Positions 1 through 8,205 of a stretch of DNA of 64,000 nt are shown one piece after another (positions within the stretch are counted from its first letter, which is position 1; each line of letters starts with the position of its first letter). Below the pieces are notes generated by a model. The model was not told the origin of the DNA. It made no database searches and worked only from the letters and a program-made list of their open reading frames with translations. Source of the stretch: a bacterium (lineage in GTDB: Bacteria; Verrucomicrobiota; Verrucomicrobiia; Limisphaerales; RI-55); the NCBI GenBank assembly GCA_016124235.1, contig WGOC01000015.1, positions 1 through 64,000 of the forward strand, written 5' to 3'. The position numbers and the translations under genes are program-made.

Positions 1-199
1 ATTTGGATAGTGGGAGAGTATGTGCATTTCCAAGCGTCAGATTGCTGAATTATATTTTGTACCATTATCTTCCCTGTTCAATTTCTAACAAATAAACTTG
101 GCATTGGCATTTAATCGATTGCCAAAACTGTGACGTTAAAGGAAACGCCCCCGTTTAGACCTTATTGAGATGGTTTGGAGGGATTGAAAATATAACAAT

Positions 200-232
200 A
201 AACCCCGTCAGAATGACCTGTACGGGGTTTTT
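200..232 (-). terminator. Hairpin terminator after the integrase
   Basis: A 9-bp stem (AAACCCCGT, paired with ACGGGGTTT) encloses a 13-nt loop and lies 17-50 nt beyond the integrase stop. Read on the minus strand it is followed by a T-rich stretch. On the plus strand it ends in five T, so it could work in both directions. No other gene is visible between position 1 and 249. Confidence 0.6.
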
Positions 233-249
233 GAAGTGACTTCGGGTAA

Positions 250-1416
250 TCAGGCAACACCGTTCAAAACCCGCTCAGGATTCAATCCCCAAAACGCTTC
301 AATGTTCTCTGTCGATATGGTTCTAGCGTAGTGCCTCTTTACCACCGCCGCAGAATTCCCCATATAGTCGGCAGTTAAATTGAGATTCTTTTTCAGGTTC
401 CGAAAGTAGGTCGCAAAACCATGCCTCAAACCATCTTGAATCCAGTCCCCGTTTAGAACTTCTTCCCTGATTCTCTTTTCCCTATTTGGTAATGCTTTCA
501 ATGTGACAAAGGGAATATCCTGCTTTGTGTTTTCTTTATGAAGTTTAATCCACTCAATCAATACAGGTTCCAAGATAATGTGACGGGCATTTGTCTTGCC
601 TTTTCTGACATATAATTCATTCGTTGAAAAATTGAAATCTCTCCACTGAACTCTCGCACCTTCCGAAGGTCTTAATCCTGCAAAAACAAGCAAAGCGTAA
701 TAACCAATCAAATCTTTGTGTTTCTCGTGAACATATTTCAAGAGTTCCCTTGTTTGTTCAACTGAATAAAAATCACCGTTGAAATCATCCCGTTTGAATT
801 TAATTCCGACAGTTGGGTTTCGTAACAATATATTTTCGTCAACAATGTAAGAACAGAATTGACGAATATATTTGAGATATTGTCTCCGGGTATTATTGGA
901 AATAGGTTTCTTTTTTAGAACTGAATCAATATCATTTCGTTTCAAATCGTCCGGTTTCAAGTCGCCCCACTGCCACGAAATAAATTTATGATACATCTTG
1001 ATTTCGTCCTTGGTCTTTTGACTCAAAGTAGAATCTTCAAGTTTAAAAGTTTTCCAATTATCAACCAGTTTCCTAATTGAAGGTTTCGCAGATTTTATCA
1101 ATTCGTCCCCCAAATAATTCACATAGAATTCAACTGCTTCCTCGGGAGTTTTTCCATGACGTTCTAACCTAGTCAGCAAAGCAGAATACTTGTCTGCTAA
1201 TGCTAATTTTTCAGGAGAAACCTCGGGTTGCTTTCCAGTCTGTTCAATCAGTTTGGCAATCGACCGTGCATGGTTCAACGCTTCTTCTTCCGTGGTGAAA
1301 GTCTTCCGTTCATTCATTCCCCACTTCTTTGAACGGGCAGAAACTTGGAAGTACGGCAGACCCGTTCGGGCATCATTCAACTTATAGACTTGGGGGAACT
1401 CTTTCCTGATTCGCAT
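250..1416 (-). CDS. Tyrosine recombinase / phage-type integrase
   Basis: This 388-aa protein is a site-specific tyrosine recombinase, expected to integrate and excise a mobile element at the neighbouring tRNA. An N-terminal SAM-like core-binding region spans about residues 110-205 and the catalytic domain about 225-385. Visible catalytic residues are Arg249 (GLRPSEG), a Lys in the beta-hairpin KGKTNAR, Arg331 (DGLRHGF, where the usual first His of HxxR is Asp), MGNS in place of the usual GH box, and the nucleophile Tyr363 (KRHYAR). The gene is AT-richer than everything to its right, which suggests recent acquisition. It reads away from the tRNA 3' end, as in many tRNA-targeted elements. The next internal Met is 32 residues in, so the ATG at 1416 is the likely start. 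It has only a weak CAGG ribosome site. Confidence 0.9.
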   Translation of the reverse strand: MRIRKEFPQVYKLNDARTGLPYFQVSARSKKWGMNERKTFTTEEEALNHARSIAKLIEQTGKQPEVSPEKLALADKYSALLTRLERHGKTPEEAVEFYVNYLGDELIKSAKPSIRKLVDNWKTFKLEDSTLSQKTKDEIKMYHKFISWQWGDLKPDDLKRNDIDSVLKKKPISNNTRRQYLKYIRQFCSYIVDENILLRNPTVGIKFKRDDFNGDFYSVEQTRELLKYVHEKHKDLIGYYALLVFAGLRPSEGARVQWRDFNFSTNELYVRKGKTNARHIILEPVLIEWIKLHKENTKQDIPFVTLKALPNREKRIREEVLNGDWIQDGLRHGFATYFRNLKKNLNLTADYMGNSAAVVKRHYARTISTENIEAFWGLNPERVLNGVA

Positions 1417-1463
1417 GACAAAAACCTGACAAGATTTTGGTCACTTGTCAAACATCTGTCATG
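1414..1463 (-). promoter_or_regulatory. Nested dyad operator at the integrase start
   Basis: Four pentamers are arranged as TGACA (1416-1420), TGACA (1427-1431), TGTCA (1446-1450) and TGTCA (1457-1461). They are symmetric about 1438.5, and neighbours are 11 bp apart, one helical turn. The outer pair extends to CATGACA/TGTCATG and the inner pair to TGACAAG/CTTGTCA. The outer copy includes the integrase start codon. The arrangement suggests a site for a dimeric or tetrameric repressor, an excisionase or the integrase itself, giving autoregulation. The function is inferred; the symmetry is read directly. Confidence 0.55.
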
Positions 1464-1517
1464 TTAAAACAACTCTTCCAGAGTTTTTATATTCTGTAAG
1501 TTGTTGTTTTAGAAGAG

Positions 1518-1540
1518 TGCGCCGGGAGGGACTCGAACCC
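1518..1540. other. Predicted attachment-site core at the tRNA 3' end
   Basis: Integrases of this class commonly recombine in the T arm and 3' end of a tRNA gene and rebuild it on integration. The 3' portion of tRNA-Arg next to the integrase is therefore the likely attachment core. The second copy would lie left of position 1 and cannot be seen. Confidence 0.3.
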
Positions 1541-1591
1541 CCAACCTTCTGATCCGAAGTCAGAAGCTCTATCCAATTGAGCTACCGGCGC
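1518..1591 (-). tRNA. tRNA-Arg (anticodon TCG)
   Basis: On the minus strand a full cloverleaf reads from 1591 to 1518. The acceptor stem GCGCCGG pairs with CCGGCGC and is followed by discriminator A. The D arm contains AGCTCAATTGGATAGAGC, the anticodon loop is CTTCGGA with T33 followed by TCG, and the T arm contains GGTTCGAGTCC. CCA is not encoded. The anticodon reads CGA-type arginine codons. The 3' end faces the integrase 100 bp away, making this the probable integration target. Confidence 0.93.
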
Positions 1592-1714
1592 AACCGGGGT
1601 CGGCATCCTAAGTCGATCTTTCGGTTCCGTGCAGCAACAAAATCTGCGGCGCCAACGAGTCCTCCCAAAACGTTATTGCCAGCAAACGGCTTTGTCCGTT
1701 GACTCGCGCGCGTC

Positions 1715-2890
1715 ATGGATCGGGCTTTTAAGGCTTCCAGCCGCATCGCCGATGTCGTGCGCAATGTCCCGCGCTCCGGCATCCGCGATTTTTTTGATCT
1801 TGTGCAGGGCGTGCCCGGCGTCATTTCGCTGGGTGTGGGTGAACCGGATTTTGTCACGCCGTGGCATATTCGTGAGGCGGCCATTTACGCGCTGGAAAAG
1901 GGACGGACAAGTTACACGTCGAATCTCGGTCTGTTGAAACTTCGCGAAGCCATCGCCGCGCATCTCGTCGAGAAATTTGGCGTCCGGTACGATCCGAAGA
2001 ACCAGATCCTCATCGCCGTCGGCGTGAGTGAGGCGATGGATCTGGCTTTTCGCGCGATCGTGAATCCCGGTGACGAAATCATTTACCACGAGCCGTGCTA
2101 TGTTAGTTACGCGCCCGGCATCGCCATGACACACGGGGTTCCGGTTGCCGTCTCATGCACGGCGGAAAACGGTTTTGCCGTCACCGCCGAGGCGATCGAG
2201 AAAGTGATCACGCCCAAGTCCAAAGCGCTGGTCCTGAATTTTCCAACGAATCCAACCGGTGGCACGATGACGCGCGTCGAACTGGAAAAGATCGCTGCCG
2301 TGGTGCGCAAACATGATCTGCTGTTGATCACCGACGAGATCTATTCGGAGTTGACGTTCGAAGGCGAGCACGTGTCGATCGCGTCGCTACCAGGGATGTT
2401 TGAACGCACGATTTTTCTGCACGGGTTTTCCAAGGCGTACGCCATGACCGGTTTTCGGATTGGTTACGCGTGCGGCCCGACGGAGCTGATTGAGGCCATG
2501 ATGAAGGTGCATCAATACTCGATGCTTTGCGCCAGCATCATCAGCCAGGAAGCCGCGCTCGAGGCGATCAAGAACGGCGAATCGGCCACGATTGAAATGC
2601 GCGAGCAATATAAGTTGCGACGCAATTTAATCGTCGGCGCGTTTAATGAAATGGGACTGTCCTGCAACCTGCCGCGCGGTTCCTTTTATGCGTTTCCGTG
2701 CGTGCAAACGACCGGGCTGACGTCCAAGGAGTTCGCCACCAAACTGGTCGAACAGGAGAAGGTCGCCTGCGTGCCGGGCAGTGCTTTTGGTCCGAGCGGA
2801 GAAGGATATTTGCGCGCCTGCTTCGCCACCTCGATGGATCAAATTCAGGAAGCGGTCGAACGCATCGGGCGATTTGTCAAGAGGCTCTGA
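1715..2890 (+). CDS. PLP-dependent class I/II aminotransferase
   Basis: This 391-aa fold-type I aminotransferase is of usual length. It would exchange an amino group between an amino acid and a 2-oxo acid through PLP. Visible family marks are the N-terminal SLGVGEPDF, the NPTNPTGG turn, DEIYSEL with the aspartate that contacts the PLP ring nitrogen, and the Schiff-base lysine K240 in GFSKAYAMTGFRIGY. An arginine late in the protein (GEGYLRACFA) probably binds the substrate carboxylate. It resembles the aspartate/alanine or aromatic aminotransferase subgroup, and the amino donor cannot be set from sequence. It stands alone, with no clear Shine-Dalgarno before the ATG. A second, different aminotransferase lies at 37.2-38.3 kb. 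Confidence 0.88.
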   Translation: MDRAFKASSRIADVVRNVPRSGIRDFFDLVQGVPGVISLGVGEPDFVTPWHIREAAIYALEKGRTSYTSNLGLLKLREAIAAHLVEKFGVRYDPKNQILIAVGVSEAMDLAFRAIVNPGDEIIYHEPCYVSYAPGIAMTHGVPVAVSCTAENGFAVTAEAIEKVITPKSKALVLNFPTNPTGGTMTRVELEKIAAVVRKHDLLLITDEIYSELTFEGEHVSIASLPGMFERTIFLHGFSKAYAMTGFRIGYACGPTELIEAMMKVHQYSMLCASIISQEAALEAIKNGESATIEMREQYKLRRNLIVGAFNEMGLSCNLPRGSFYAFPCVQTTGLTSKEFATKLVEQEKVACVPGSAFGPSGEGYLRACFATSMDQIQEAVERIGRFVKRL

Positions 2891-2910
2891 CCGGCGGGAA
2901 CAAGGTGGGG

Positions 2911-2926
2911 CCGGCACTCCGTGCCA
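2911..2926. repeat. Short palindrome with a 3-nt loop
   Basis: GGCAC-TCC-GTGCC lies between the aminotransferase stop and the convergent oxidoreductase. It has the arm-3nt-arm plan of the larger palindromes elsewhere in the window but shorter arms. It may be a decayed repeat or a weak terminator. Confidence 0.3.
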
Positions 2927-2985
2927 GCCTCAGTCATACGACAGGTTCCAAATTGCCGGTGCCACGATCCAATCTGCAAACCATC

Positions 2986-4347
2986 TCACGACATCTGCCG
3001 CACCGGCGCGTCGCTGTCGTAACTGATCGGTTCGATTTCGCGCCCGGTGCCGTCGTGAATTTTGCGGGTCTTCTCGTCGAACAGCATTGTTCGTTGCAGT
3101 CGTTCGGACATCTCGGCGAGACAGATCACCGTGTGCGAGCGAATCCCCAGTTCGATGTTGGCAAACGGCAGTTCGCCGCTGCGGATGCAGTCGAACCAGT
3201 TCTTTTCGTGTCGGGCGAGGTCTTCCGTCGGATCGCCCGTTGAAAACTCCGCCGAGTCCATTTCATCGACGAAGGGCCGTTCCGGTTTCAGCTCCACTTT
3301 GTTCTGGCTGGACGCAAAATGGAGTGTTCCCTTTTGCCCGCGGATCGTGTCCGGCAGTCCCTGCTCGTTCACGATGGTACCGGCCACCAGCAGCGTGAAG
3401 CCGCTGGGAAATTCCGCGAGGAGATGCGTCGTGTCGGTGGTTTCGCGATCCGTCGAGATGGCCCGGGTGCCGGTGCAGGTGACGCGCCGCGGAAACTCCC
3501 ATTCCGGCATCGCCAGCATCAAAGGTGTGACCCGATGCGGCAACAGATTGCCGAGGATGCCCGAGTTGTAGGCGTAGAATTTGTGCCAGCTGAAATAGTG
3601 CTCCGGGTTGAAGGGAATCTGCTTCGCCTTGCCGAGCCACATCTTCCAGTTGAGGTTTGCTTCACTGACGTCGGGATCGATTGGATACGTCCATTCACTC
3701 TTCGGAAAACTGTTCCGACAGTACGACGCCTGCCCCCAGACGAGCGGTCCAAGGCGGCCTTCCTTGATCCACTTGCGCGCCGCCCGGTATTTCGAATCGG
3801 CGCAACCCTGGCTGCCCAGTTGAAAGACTTTGCCGGTGCGTTTGCACATGTCGTAAACGTCAAACGCCTCGGGCAAATAACGGGTCATGGGTTTTTCACC
3901 GTAGACGTGTTTGCCAGATTCCATCGCATCGATCGCGACCTGCGCGTGCCAGTTGTCGACGGTTGCGACCGTGACGGCGTCGATGTCCTTGCGCTCGAGC
4001 AGCCGCCTGTAATCGTCGTAGGCATCCTTGTCCGCGAGGCCGACTTTGGATTGCGCTTCCTTCAACCGCCTCTCGTAAAGATCACAAACCGCCGCCTGCA
4101 CAATGTTGTTCTCCGTGGCGTGCGCCTGCTGCGATCGAACGTGCGCCATGCCCTGTGCGCCGGTGCCGATATGCCCGACCACGATGCGGTCGTTTGCGCC
4201 CACGACGCTGGCGGACGGTGCCTGGCCGGCGGCGAGAGCTTCCGGCAATCGTGTCAACGCGGTTGCGGTCGCAATTGTGGCGGAGGATTTCATGAATGCG
4301 CGGCGCGATTGCCGGGCGGGCGAATGGGCGGAAACAGTGTTATTCAT
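2986..4347 (-). CDS. Tat-exported Gfo/Idh/MocA family oxidoreductase
   Basis: This 453-aa protein begins with a Tat signal (SRRAFMKSS followed by an Ala/Thr-rich stretch ending near LAAG), so it should be exported folded. Next comes a Rossmann domain (IVVGHIGTGAQGMAHV, about residues 55-175) for NAD(P) binding, with the family mark GEKPMTR. The C-terminal alpha/beta substrate domain follows, including HRVTPLMLA and GIRSHTVICLAE near the end. The family oxidises or reduces sugars, inositols and related polyols, and exported Tat members are abundant in Planctomycetes and Verrucomicrobia. The substrate is not predictable. It is convergent with the aminotransferase on its left, and no sugar genes are adjacent. 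Confidence 0.9.
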   Translation of the reverse strand: MNNTVSAHSPARQSRRAFMKSSATIATATALTRLPEALAAGQAPSASVVGANDRIVVGHIGTGAQGMAHVRSQQAHATENNIVQAAVCDLYERRLKEAQSKVGLADKDAYDDYRRLLERKDIDAVTVATVDNWHAQVAIDAMESGKHVYGEKPMTRYLPEAFDVYDMCKRTGKVFQLGSQGCADSKYRAARKWIKEGRLGPLVWGQASYCRNSFPKSEWTYPIDPDVSEANLNWKMWLGKAKQIPFNPEHYFSWHKFYAYNSGILGNLLPHRVTPLMLAMPEWEFPRRVTCTGTRAISTDRETTDTTHLLAEFPSGFTLLVAGTIVNEQGLPDTIRGQKGTLHFASSQNKVELKPERPFVDEMDSAEFSTGDPTEDLARHEKNWFDCIRSGELPFANIELGIRSHTVICLAEMSERLQRTMLFDEKTRKIHDGTGREIEPISYDSDAPVRQMS

Positions 4348-4447
4348 GGCGAACTGTGTCGGGGCTTGAGCGTTGGTAAAGAAGTTTCTTCAGTCGTGCA
4401 ATACCACGCTCGATCGCGGTCCGGATCGAATGGGATTTACCTCGTGA

Positions 4448-4912
4448 TCAACCGTTGGTGTTGATCACGTCGCCGACGCGAATCGTGCCGCTGGAAAGTA
4501 TCTGGGCCCGCAGTCCGGCCCGATGCACCAGGCCATTCAATGTTTCGGGGAAACTGATCTTCGCCAGATGCTGGCAAGGCTCGCACAATCGGATGCCGCG
4601 GAGTCGGATTTCGCCGACGTTAAATTCACAGCCAACCAACGCATTTAAATCGACACCGGTAGTGACAAGGTTGCGTCGTGCTTGAGCGGCTGTGAACGCA
4701 AGGCCCGACGCCTTCGCGAACGCGTCCACTTGTTCCTGCTCGATCAACGTGATTTCAAAATCAGGCTTTGGCGGGTTTGGCGAGAACGTGCCGCAACCAA
4801 GGTAGTAACGATCGCCCTCGATCCCTCGGCCCGCAATCAAGCAAGCCTCGGTGAGCGATTGCATTTCGTCCTTTGGACTTTTGGCGATGAGAATTTGGAC
4901 CAGCGTCGACAT
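4448..4912 (-). CDS. MOSC domain protein
   Basis: This 154-aa stand-alone MOSC (molybdenum cofactor sulfurase C-terminal) domain protein has EACLIAGRGIEGDRYY, the RRNLVTTGVDL block and CEPC with paired cysteines, of which the first is a candidate sulfur carrier. The family is linked to handling sulfur for metal-sulfur cofactors or to molybdoenzymes that reduce N-hydroxylated compounds. The ATG at 4912 gives the usual family N-terminus (MSTLVQILIAKSP). A GTG at 4948 would abut the mutL stop exactly and add 12 residues. It follows mutL on the same strand and is probably cotranscribed, without an obvious functional link. Confidence 0.82.
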   Translation of the reverse strand: MSTLVQILIAKSPKDEMQSLTEACLIAGRGIEGDRYYLGCGTFSPNPPKPDFEITLIEQEQVDAFAKASGLAFTAAQARRNLVTTGVDLNALVGCEFNVGEIRLRGIRLCEPCQHLAKISFPETLNGLVHRAGLRAQILSSGTIRVGDVINTNG

Positions 4913-4948
4913 ACTTGTTAGCCGATGTTCCGGCGAAAGATTTGTCAC

Positions 4949-6970
4949 TTACTGCACTCGGCCGAATTTCTTTTCGAGCTCGCGAAAATTCATCTCGATC
5001 AGCGTGGGGCGCCCGTGCGGACAGGTGTAAGGCATGGAACAACGGCGGAGATCCTCAATCAGCTTTTCCAACTCCGTTGTCGACAATGCATCGTTCGCTT
5101 TGACCGCGTGACGGCAGACCGTTTTGGCGACGACATCTTCACCGAGACGCAAAGCGTTGACGCCGGCGCCGGCGGCTTTGAGTTCGTCGATCAACGTCGT
5201 GACAAACTGGCGGGGATCGCGCGTGCGAACCATCGGCGGCAGGGCATCGAGCAGAAACGTCCGTTCGCCAAACTCGCTTAAGCCAATACCGAGCCGGGTC
5301 AGCGTCGCCAGATTTTCCCGGATGAACTGAACATCGCGCGCGGAAAGCTCAATCGTCTCGGGCAATAACAAACGTTGCGAAGGAGCGTCGCCATGCTCAA
5401 GTCGTTCAAGCATTTGCTCGAAGAGAATTCGTTCGTGGGCGGCATGTTGATCGAGCAACACGAGTCCGCGATCCGATTCGAGAATCACGTAGAGTTTGCC
5501 AACGACACCGAGCAAGCGCAGCGGCACGGCCAGCAGCGGAACGGGTCCGGTCGATGGCGTGGCCGAAACCGGTGCCGGCGCGATCGGCGGGGCTGAATTC
5601 GTGATGTCGGTTTTGTGGTCGGCTGATCGCGACACCAATTCTGCCGGCGAGACGCCGGCAGCACGTTCTTGTTCGGACGGGTAGGGCGAGGCTCCCGCCG
5701 AGCCCAATTCATGCGGCTGATCAGGGCTCCGCGGGAGCGTCGCCCTACCCGCGTTGGAGAACAACTGTGTGGTCGGCGCACTCGGTTTTGGCAATGGAAA
5801 CAACGGCGCCTGCCGGGCCAGCGGTTCGGTCGGTACGGCGTCCGCCGCATCCTCCGAGGCTTGTGTTGCTGGGGCGGGCGTTTGTTTTGCACCAGTCGAT
5901 TGCGTGTGAAACGCCAGCAACGTTTGCCGGATGGCGTTGGTGACTTCGCGACGCACGGCGCGTTCATCGCGGAACTTCACTTCACGCTTGGACGGATGGA
6001 TGTTCACGTCCACGGCCGCCGGATCAATTTCGAGAAACAAACAACAGACCGGATAACGGCCCTTCATCAGTGCGGTGTGATAACCTTCGCTCAGCGCAAA
6101 ATTGATCCCACGATTCTCCACCGGCCGACGGTTGACGAAGACGTTTTGATCCTCGCGACTCGAACGCGAAACACCGGGCGCGCCGATGAATCCCCAGAGC
6201 CGGAAGCTCACGGCCGCATCGACGGCATCCGCGTCGTCGGCCTCTGTGATGAATCGTTCGTTTAACTGCACTCGATGATCGAGCGACAGAAGACTGAGTC
6301 CGCCACCGTGCAAAGCACGCAGTCGCTCGCCCAACGCCAACATCGGATCGGTGTCATTGACGGCCGGCAAATGGCGCAATTGTTTACCGTCACGAACCAA
6401 GACAAAACCGACTTGTGGATGCGCCAACGCGGCCAGCGTGAAGTAGTGTTGAATGTGCGCAAACTCGGTGTCCGGCGCGCGCAGAAATTTCCGCCGAGCG
6501 GGCAGATTGAAAAACAATTGCCGGACTTCAACGCTGGTTCCGGTCGGCACACCGGCGGCTTTTACGTCGAGTAATTTGCCGCCGTTGATCGTGATTTGTG
6601 TCGCCTCGCCGCTCTGATCGCCGGCTTCGCGGGTGGTCAAAGTGAACCGGCTCACACTCGCGATGCTGGGCACGGCTTCGCCGCGAAAACCCATCGTGCT
6701 GATCGCCAGCAAATCCTCGGCGCGTTCGATTTTGCTGGTCGCGTGGCGTTCGAGCGACATCAACGCATCGTCGCGATTCATGCCGGACCCGTCGTCAGTG
6801 ACGCGGATCAATGCGCGCCCGCCGGCTTGGATCTCCACGGTGATGTTTTTGGCTCCCGCATCGAGCGCGTTCTCCACCAGTTCCTTCACGACACTCGCCG
6901 GGCGTTCCACCACTTCGCCGGCGGCGATCTGGTTGGCCACGTGGTCGGGCAGGAGTCGGACGCGATTCAT
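4949..6970 (-). CDS. mutL: DNA mismatch repair protein MutL
   Basis: MutL (673 aa) couples mismatch recognition by MutS to strand incision. The N-terminal GHKL ATPase shows ELVENALDAGA, DDGSGM, ERHATSKI and GFRGEAVPSIAS. The transducer domain runs to about residue 330. The C-terminal dimerisation domain carries the metal-dependent endonuclease motif DQHAAHERILFE and CPHGRP, so this is the nicking type found in species without MutH. The linker (about residues 345-480) is Pro/Ala-rich and contains two palindromic DNA repeats translated in frame, roughly residues 406-444. The upstream neighbour is divergent and the MOSC gene follows. Nothing in the catalytic domains looks damaged. Confidence 0.97.
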   Translation of the reverse strand: MNRVRLLPDHVANQIAAGEVVERPASVVKELVENALDAGAKNITVEIQAGGRALIRVTDDGSGMNRDDALMSLERHATSKIERAEDLLAISTMGFRGEAVPSIASVSRFTLTTREAGDQSGEATQITINGGKLLDVKAAGVPTGTSVEVRQLFFNLPARRKFLRAPDTEFAHIQHYFTLAALAHPQVGFVLVRDGKQLRHLPAVNDTDPMLALGERLRALHGGGLSLLSLDHRVQLNERFITEADDADAVDAAVSFRLWGFIGAPGVSRSSREDQNVFVNRRPVENRGINFALSEGYHTALMKGRYPVCCLFLEIDPAAVDVNIHPSKREVKFRDERAVRREVTNAIRQTLLAFHTQSTGAKQTPAPATQASEDAADAVPTEPLARQAPLFPLPKPSAPTTQLFSNAGRATLPRSPDQPHELGSAGASPYPSEQERAAGVSPAELVSRSADHKTDITNSAPPIAPAPVSATPSTGPVPLLAVPLRLLGVVGKLYVILESDRGLVLLDQHAAHERILFEQMLERLEHGDAPSQRLLLPETIELSARDVQFIRENLATLTRLGIGLSEFGERTFLLDALPPMVRTRDPRQFVTTLIDELKAAGAGVNALRLGEDVVAKTVCRHAVKANDALSTTELEKLIEDLRRCSMPYTCPHGRPTLIEMNFRELEKKFGRVQ
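5641..5751. repeat. Two palindromic repeats carried inside mutL
   Basis: Positions 5641-5661 form a perfect palindrome with 9-bp arms and a 3-nt loop (CTGCCGGCG-AGA-CGCCGGCAG). Positions 5678-5698 and 5731-5751 are 21-bp inverted arms with one mismatch, built around GGGTAGGGCGAGGCTCCCG, separated by 32 bp that hold smaller self-complementary parts. Both lie in the low-complexity linker of MutL and do not break the frame. Confidence 0.8.
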
Positions 6971-7125
6971 GATGCGAGGGCGGAGACTAGGTGCTAACCG
7001 GCCGGCGGTCCAGAGCCGGCTGGAATGACTTGCTCACAATATGCGTAAGTCTCGCTTTTGTGGGTTCGCCATCGTAGATTTTCGGCAACCCCGCGATATT
7101 TGGGAATTGGAGCGGAAACCTGAAA

Positions 7126-7887
7126 GTGCAACCCATTGAAACAGTGGAGCGAGCAGAACCATCGCGATTAAACGCGGCGTCGGCATTCGTTACGACGCGT
7201 TGGTCGGTTGTCCTGTCGGCAAGCGGAAAGACTGGAGCTGCGGCGGAGCAAGCTTTGGAACAATTGTGCCGCACGTACTGGTATCCGCTTTATGGTTACA
7301 TTCGCCGACGAGGCCACAACCCGGCGGATGCCGAGGATCTGACGCAGGCATTCCTTACTCGCCTCTTGGAAAAGGACTGGCTCGCTGTCGCCGATCAAAC
7401 TCGTGGACGTTTCAGAACCTTTTTATTGGCCAGCCTAAATCACTTTCTCGCAAACGAATGGGATAAATCGCGGGCGCAGAAACGCGGCGGAGGAAGTCAG
7501 CTCGTTTCCTTGGACGCGACGAGTGGCGAAACGAGATTGGGGTGCGAACCGATTGATCATCGATCGCCCGACCGCGAGTTTGATCGACGCTGGGCGTTGG
7601 CGCTGCTGGACGTGGTTTTGAACCGGGTAAAAACTGAATATACTGAGCAAAACAAATCGAAGTTGTTTGAAAGTCTGAAGGGCACATTGGGCATGGAACG
7701 GGGCGGGACGCCGTATGCGGAACTTGGCAAGACGCTCGGCGTCAGCGAAGGCGCGGTGCGGGTTTCGGCTCATCGACTGCGCCAGCGCTACCGGGAATTG
7801 CTGCGCGAGGAAATCGCCCAAACCGTTGACGGCGCTTCAGCGGTCGAAGATGAACTGCGTCACCTGTTCGAGGCGCTCGGTGGATGA
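7126..7887 (+). CDS. ECF-type sigma-70 family RNA polymerase sigma factor
   Basis: This 253-aa protein has sigma region 2 at about residues 40-105 (YWYPLYGYIRRRGHNPADAEDLTQAFL) and region 4 at about 185-220 (YAELGKTLGVSEGAVRVSAHRLRQRYRELL, a helix-turn-helix). It would direct RNA polymerase to a small regulon. It is longer than a minimal ECF factor because of the charged spacer between regions 2 and 4 and the C-terminal tail. A small membrane protein and a Ser/Thr protein kinase follow on the same strand. This sigma-kinase pairing is frequent in Planctomycetes and Verrucomicrobia, and the kinase may control the sigma factor. No anti-sigma gene is visible. Confidence 0.88.
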   Translation: MQPIETVERAEPSRLNAASAFVTTRWSVVLSASGKTGAAAEQALEQLCRTYWYPLYGYIRRRGHNPADAEDLTQAFLTRLLEKDWLAVADQTRGRFRTFLLASLNHFLANEWDKSRAQKRGGGSQLVSLDATSGETRLGCEPIDHRSPDREFDRRWALALLDVVLNRVKTEYTEQNKSKLFESLKGTLGMERGGTPYAELGKTLGVSEGAVRVSAHRLRQRYRELLREEIAQTVDGASAVEDELRHLFEALGG

Positions 7888-7976
7888 AAGAAAGTTTGTA
7901 ACAATTGACGAAAGATTCTTCAGAACCTGATGACGGTTCACCAATTCCGGTGAACCAATCACGAAAGGCCTGAAGA

Positions 7977-8186
7977 ATGAATGAAATGATATTATGTCCT
8001 GTTGCGATGCTAGGGTTTTCGGAGGTGATCGTAATTCTTGGTGTGCTCTTAATCCTGGCATTTCTCGGGCTCGCAGCGCTTGTGGGTTTGGTGGTCGCCA
8101 TTCGGTTCGCCCTCCGAGGGAGGAACGTTGGGTCACCAACTCCGCCCGCAACCTCTAACAAGATTTCCGAAAGTGATCGCTCCTGA
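7977..8186 (+). CDS. Small membrane protein resembling the anchor of the next kinase
   Basis: This 69-aa protein has one strong transmembrane segment (about residues 15-45) and a short polar tail. Its beginning (VAMLGFSEVIVILGVLL) matches the beginning of the downstream kinase (LAMLGWSEIILIMIVLG) in sequence and position, and both precede a basic stop-transfer segment. It therefore looks like a free-standing copy of the kinase membrane anchor. It sits 89 bp after the sigma gene and 19 bp before the kinase, all on one strand. Its role is unknown; regulating or dimerising with the kinase in the membrane is an inference. Confidence 0.6.
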   Translation: MNEMILCPVAMLGFSEVIVILGVLLILAFLGLAALVGLVVAIRFALRGRNVGSPTPPATSNKISESDRS

Positions 8187-8205
8187 TTTGATCTGACGGC
8201 CACCC

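Noticed and set aside
3319..4464. 381-aa open frame on the plus strand
   Set aside because: It is antisense to the Tat-exported oxidoreductase and has shadow-like composition.
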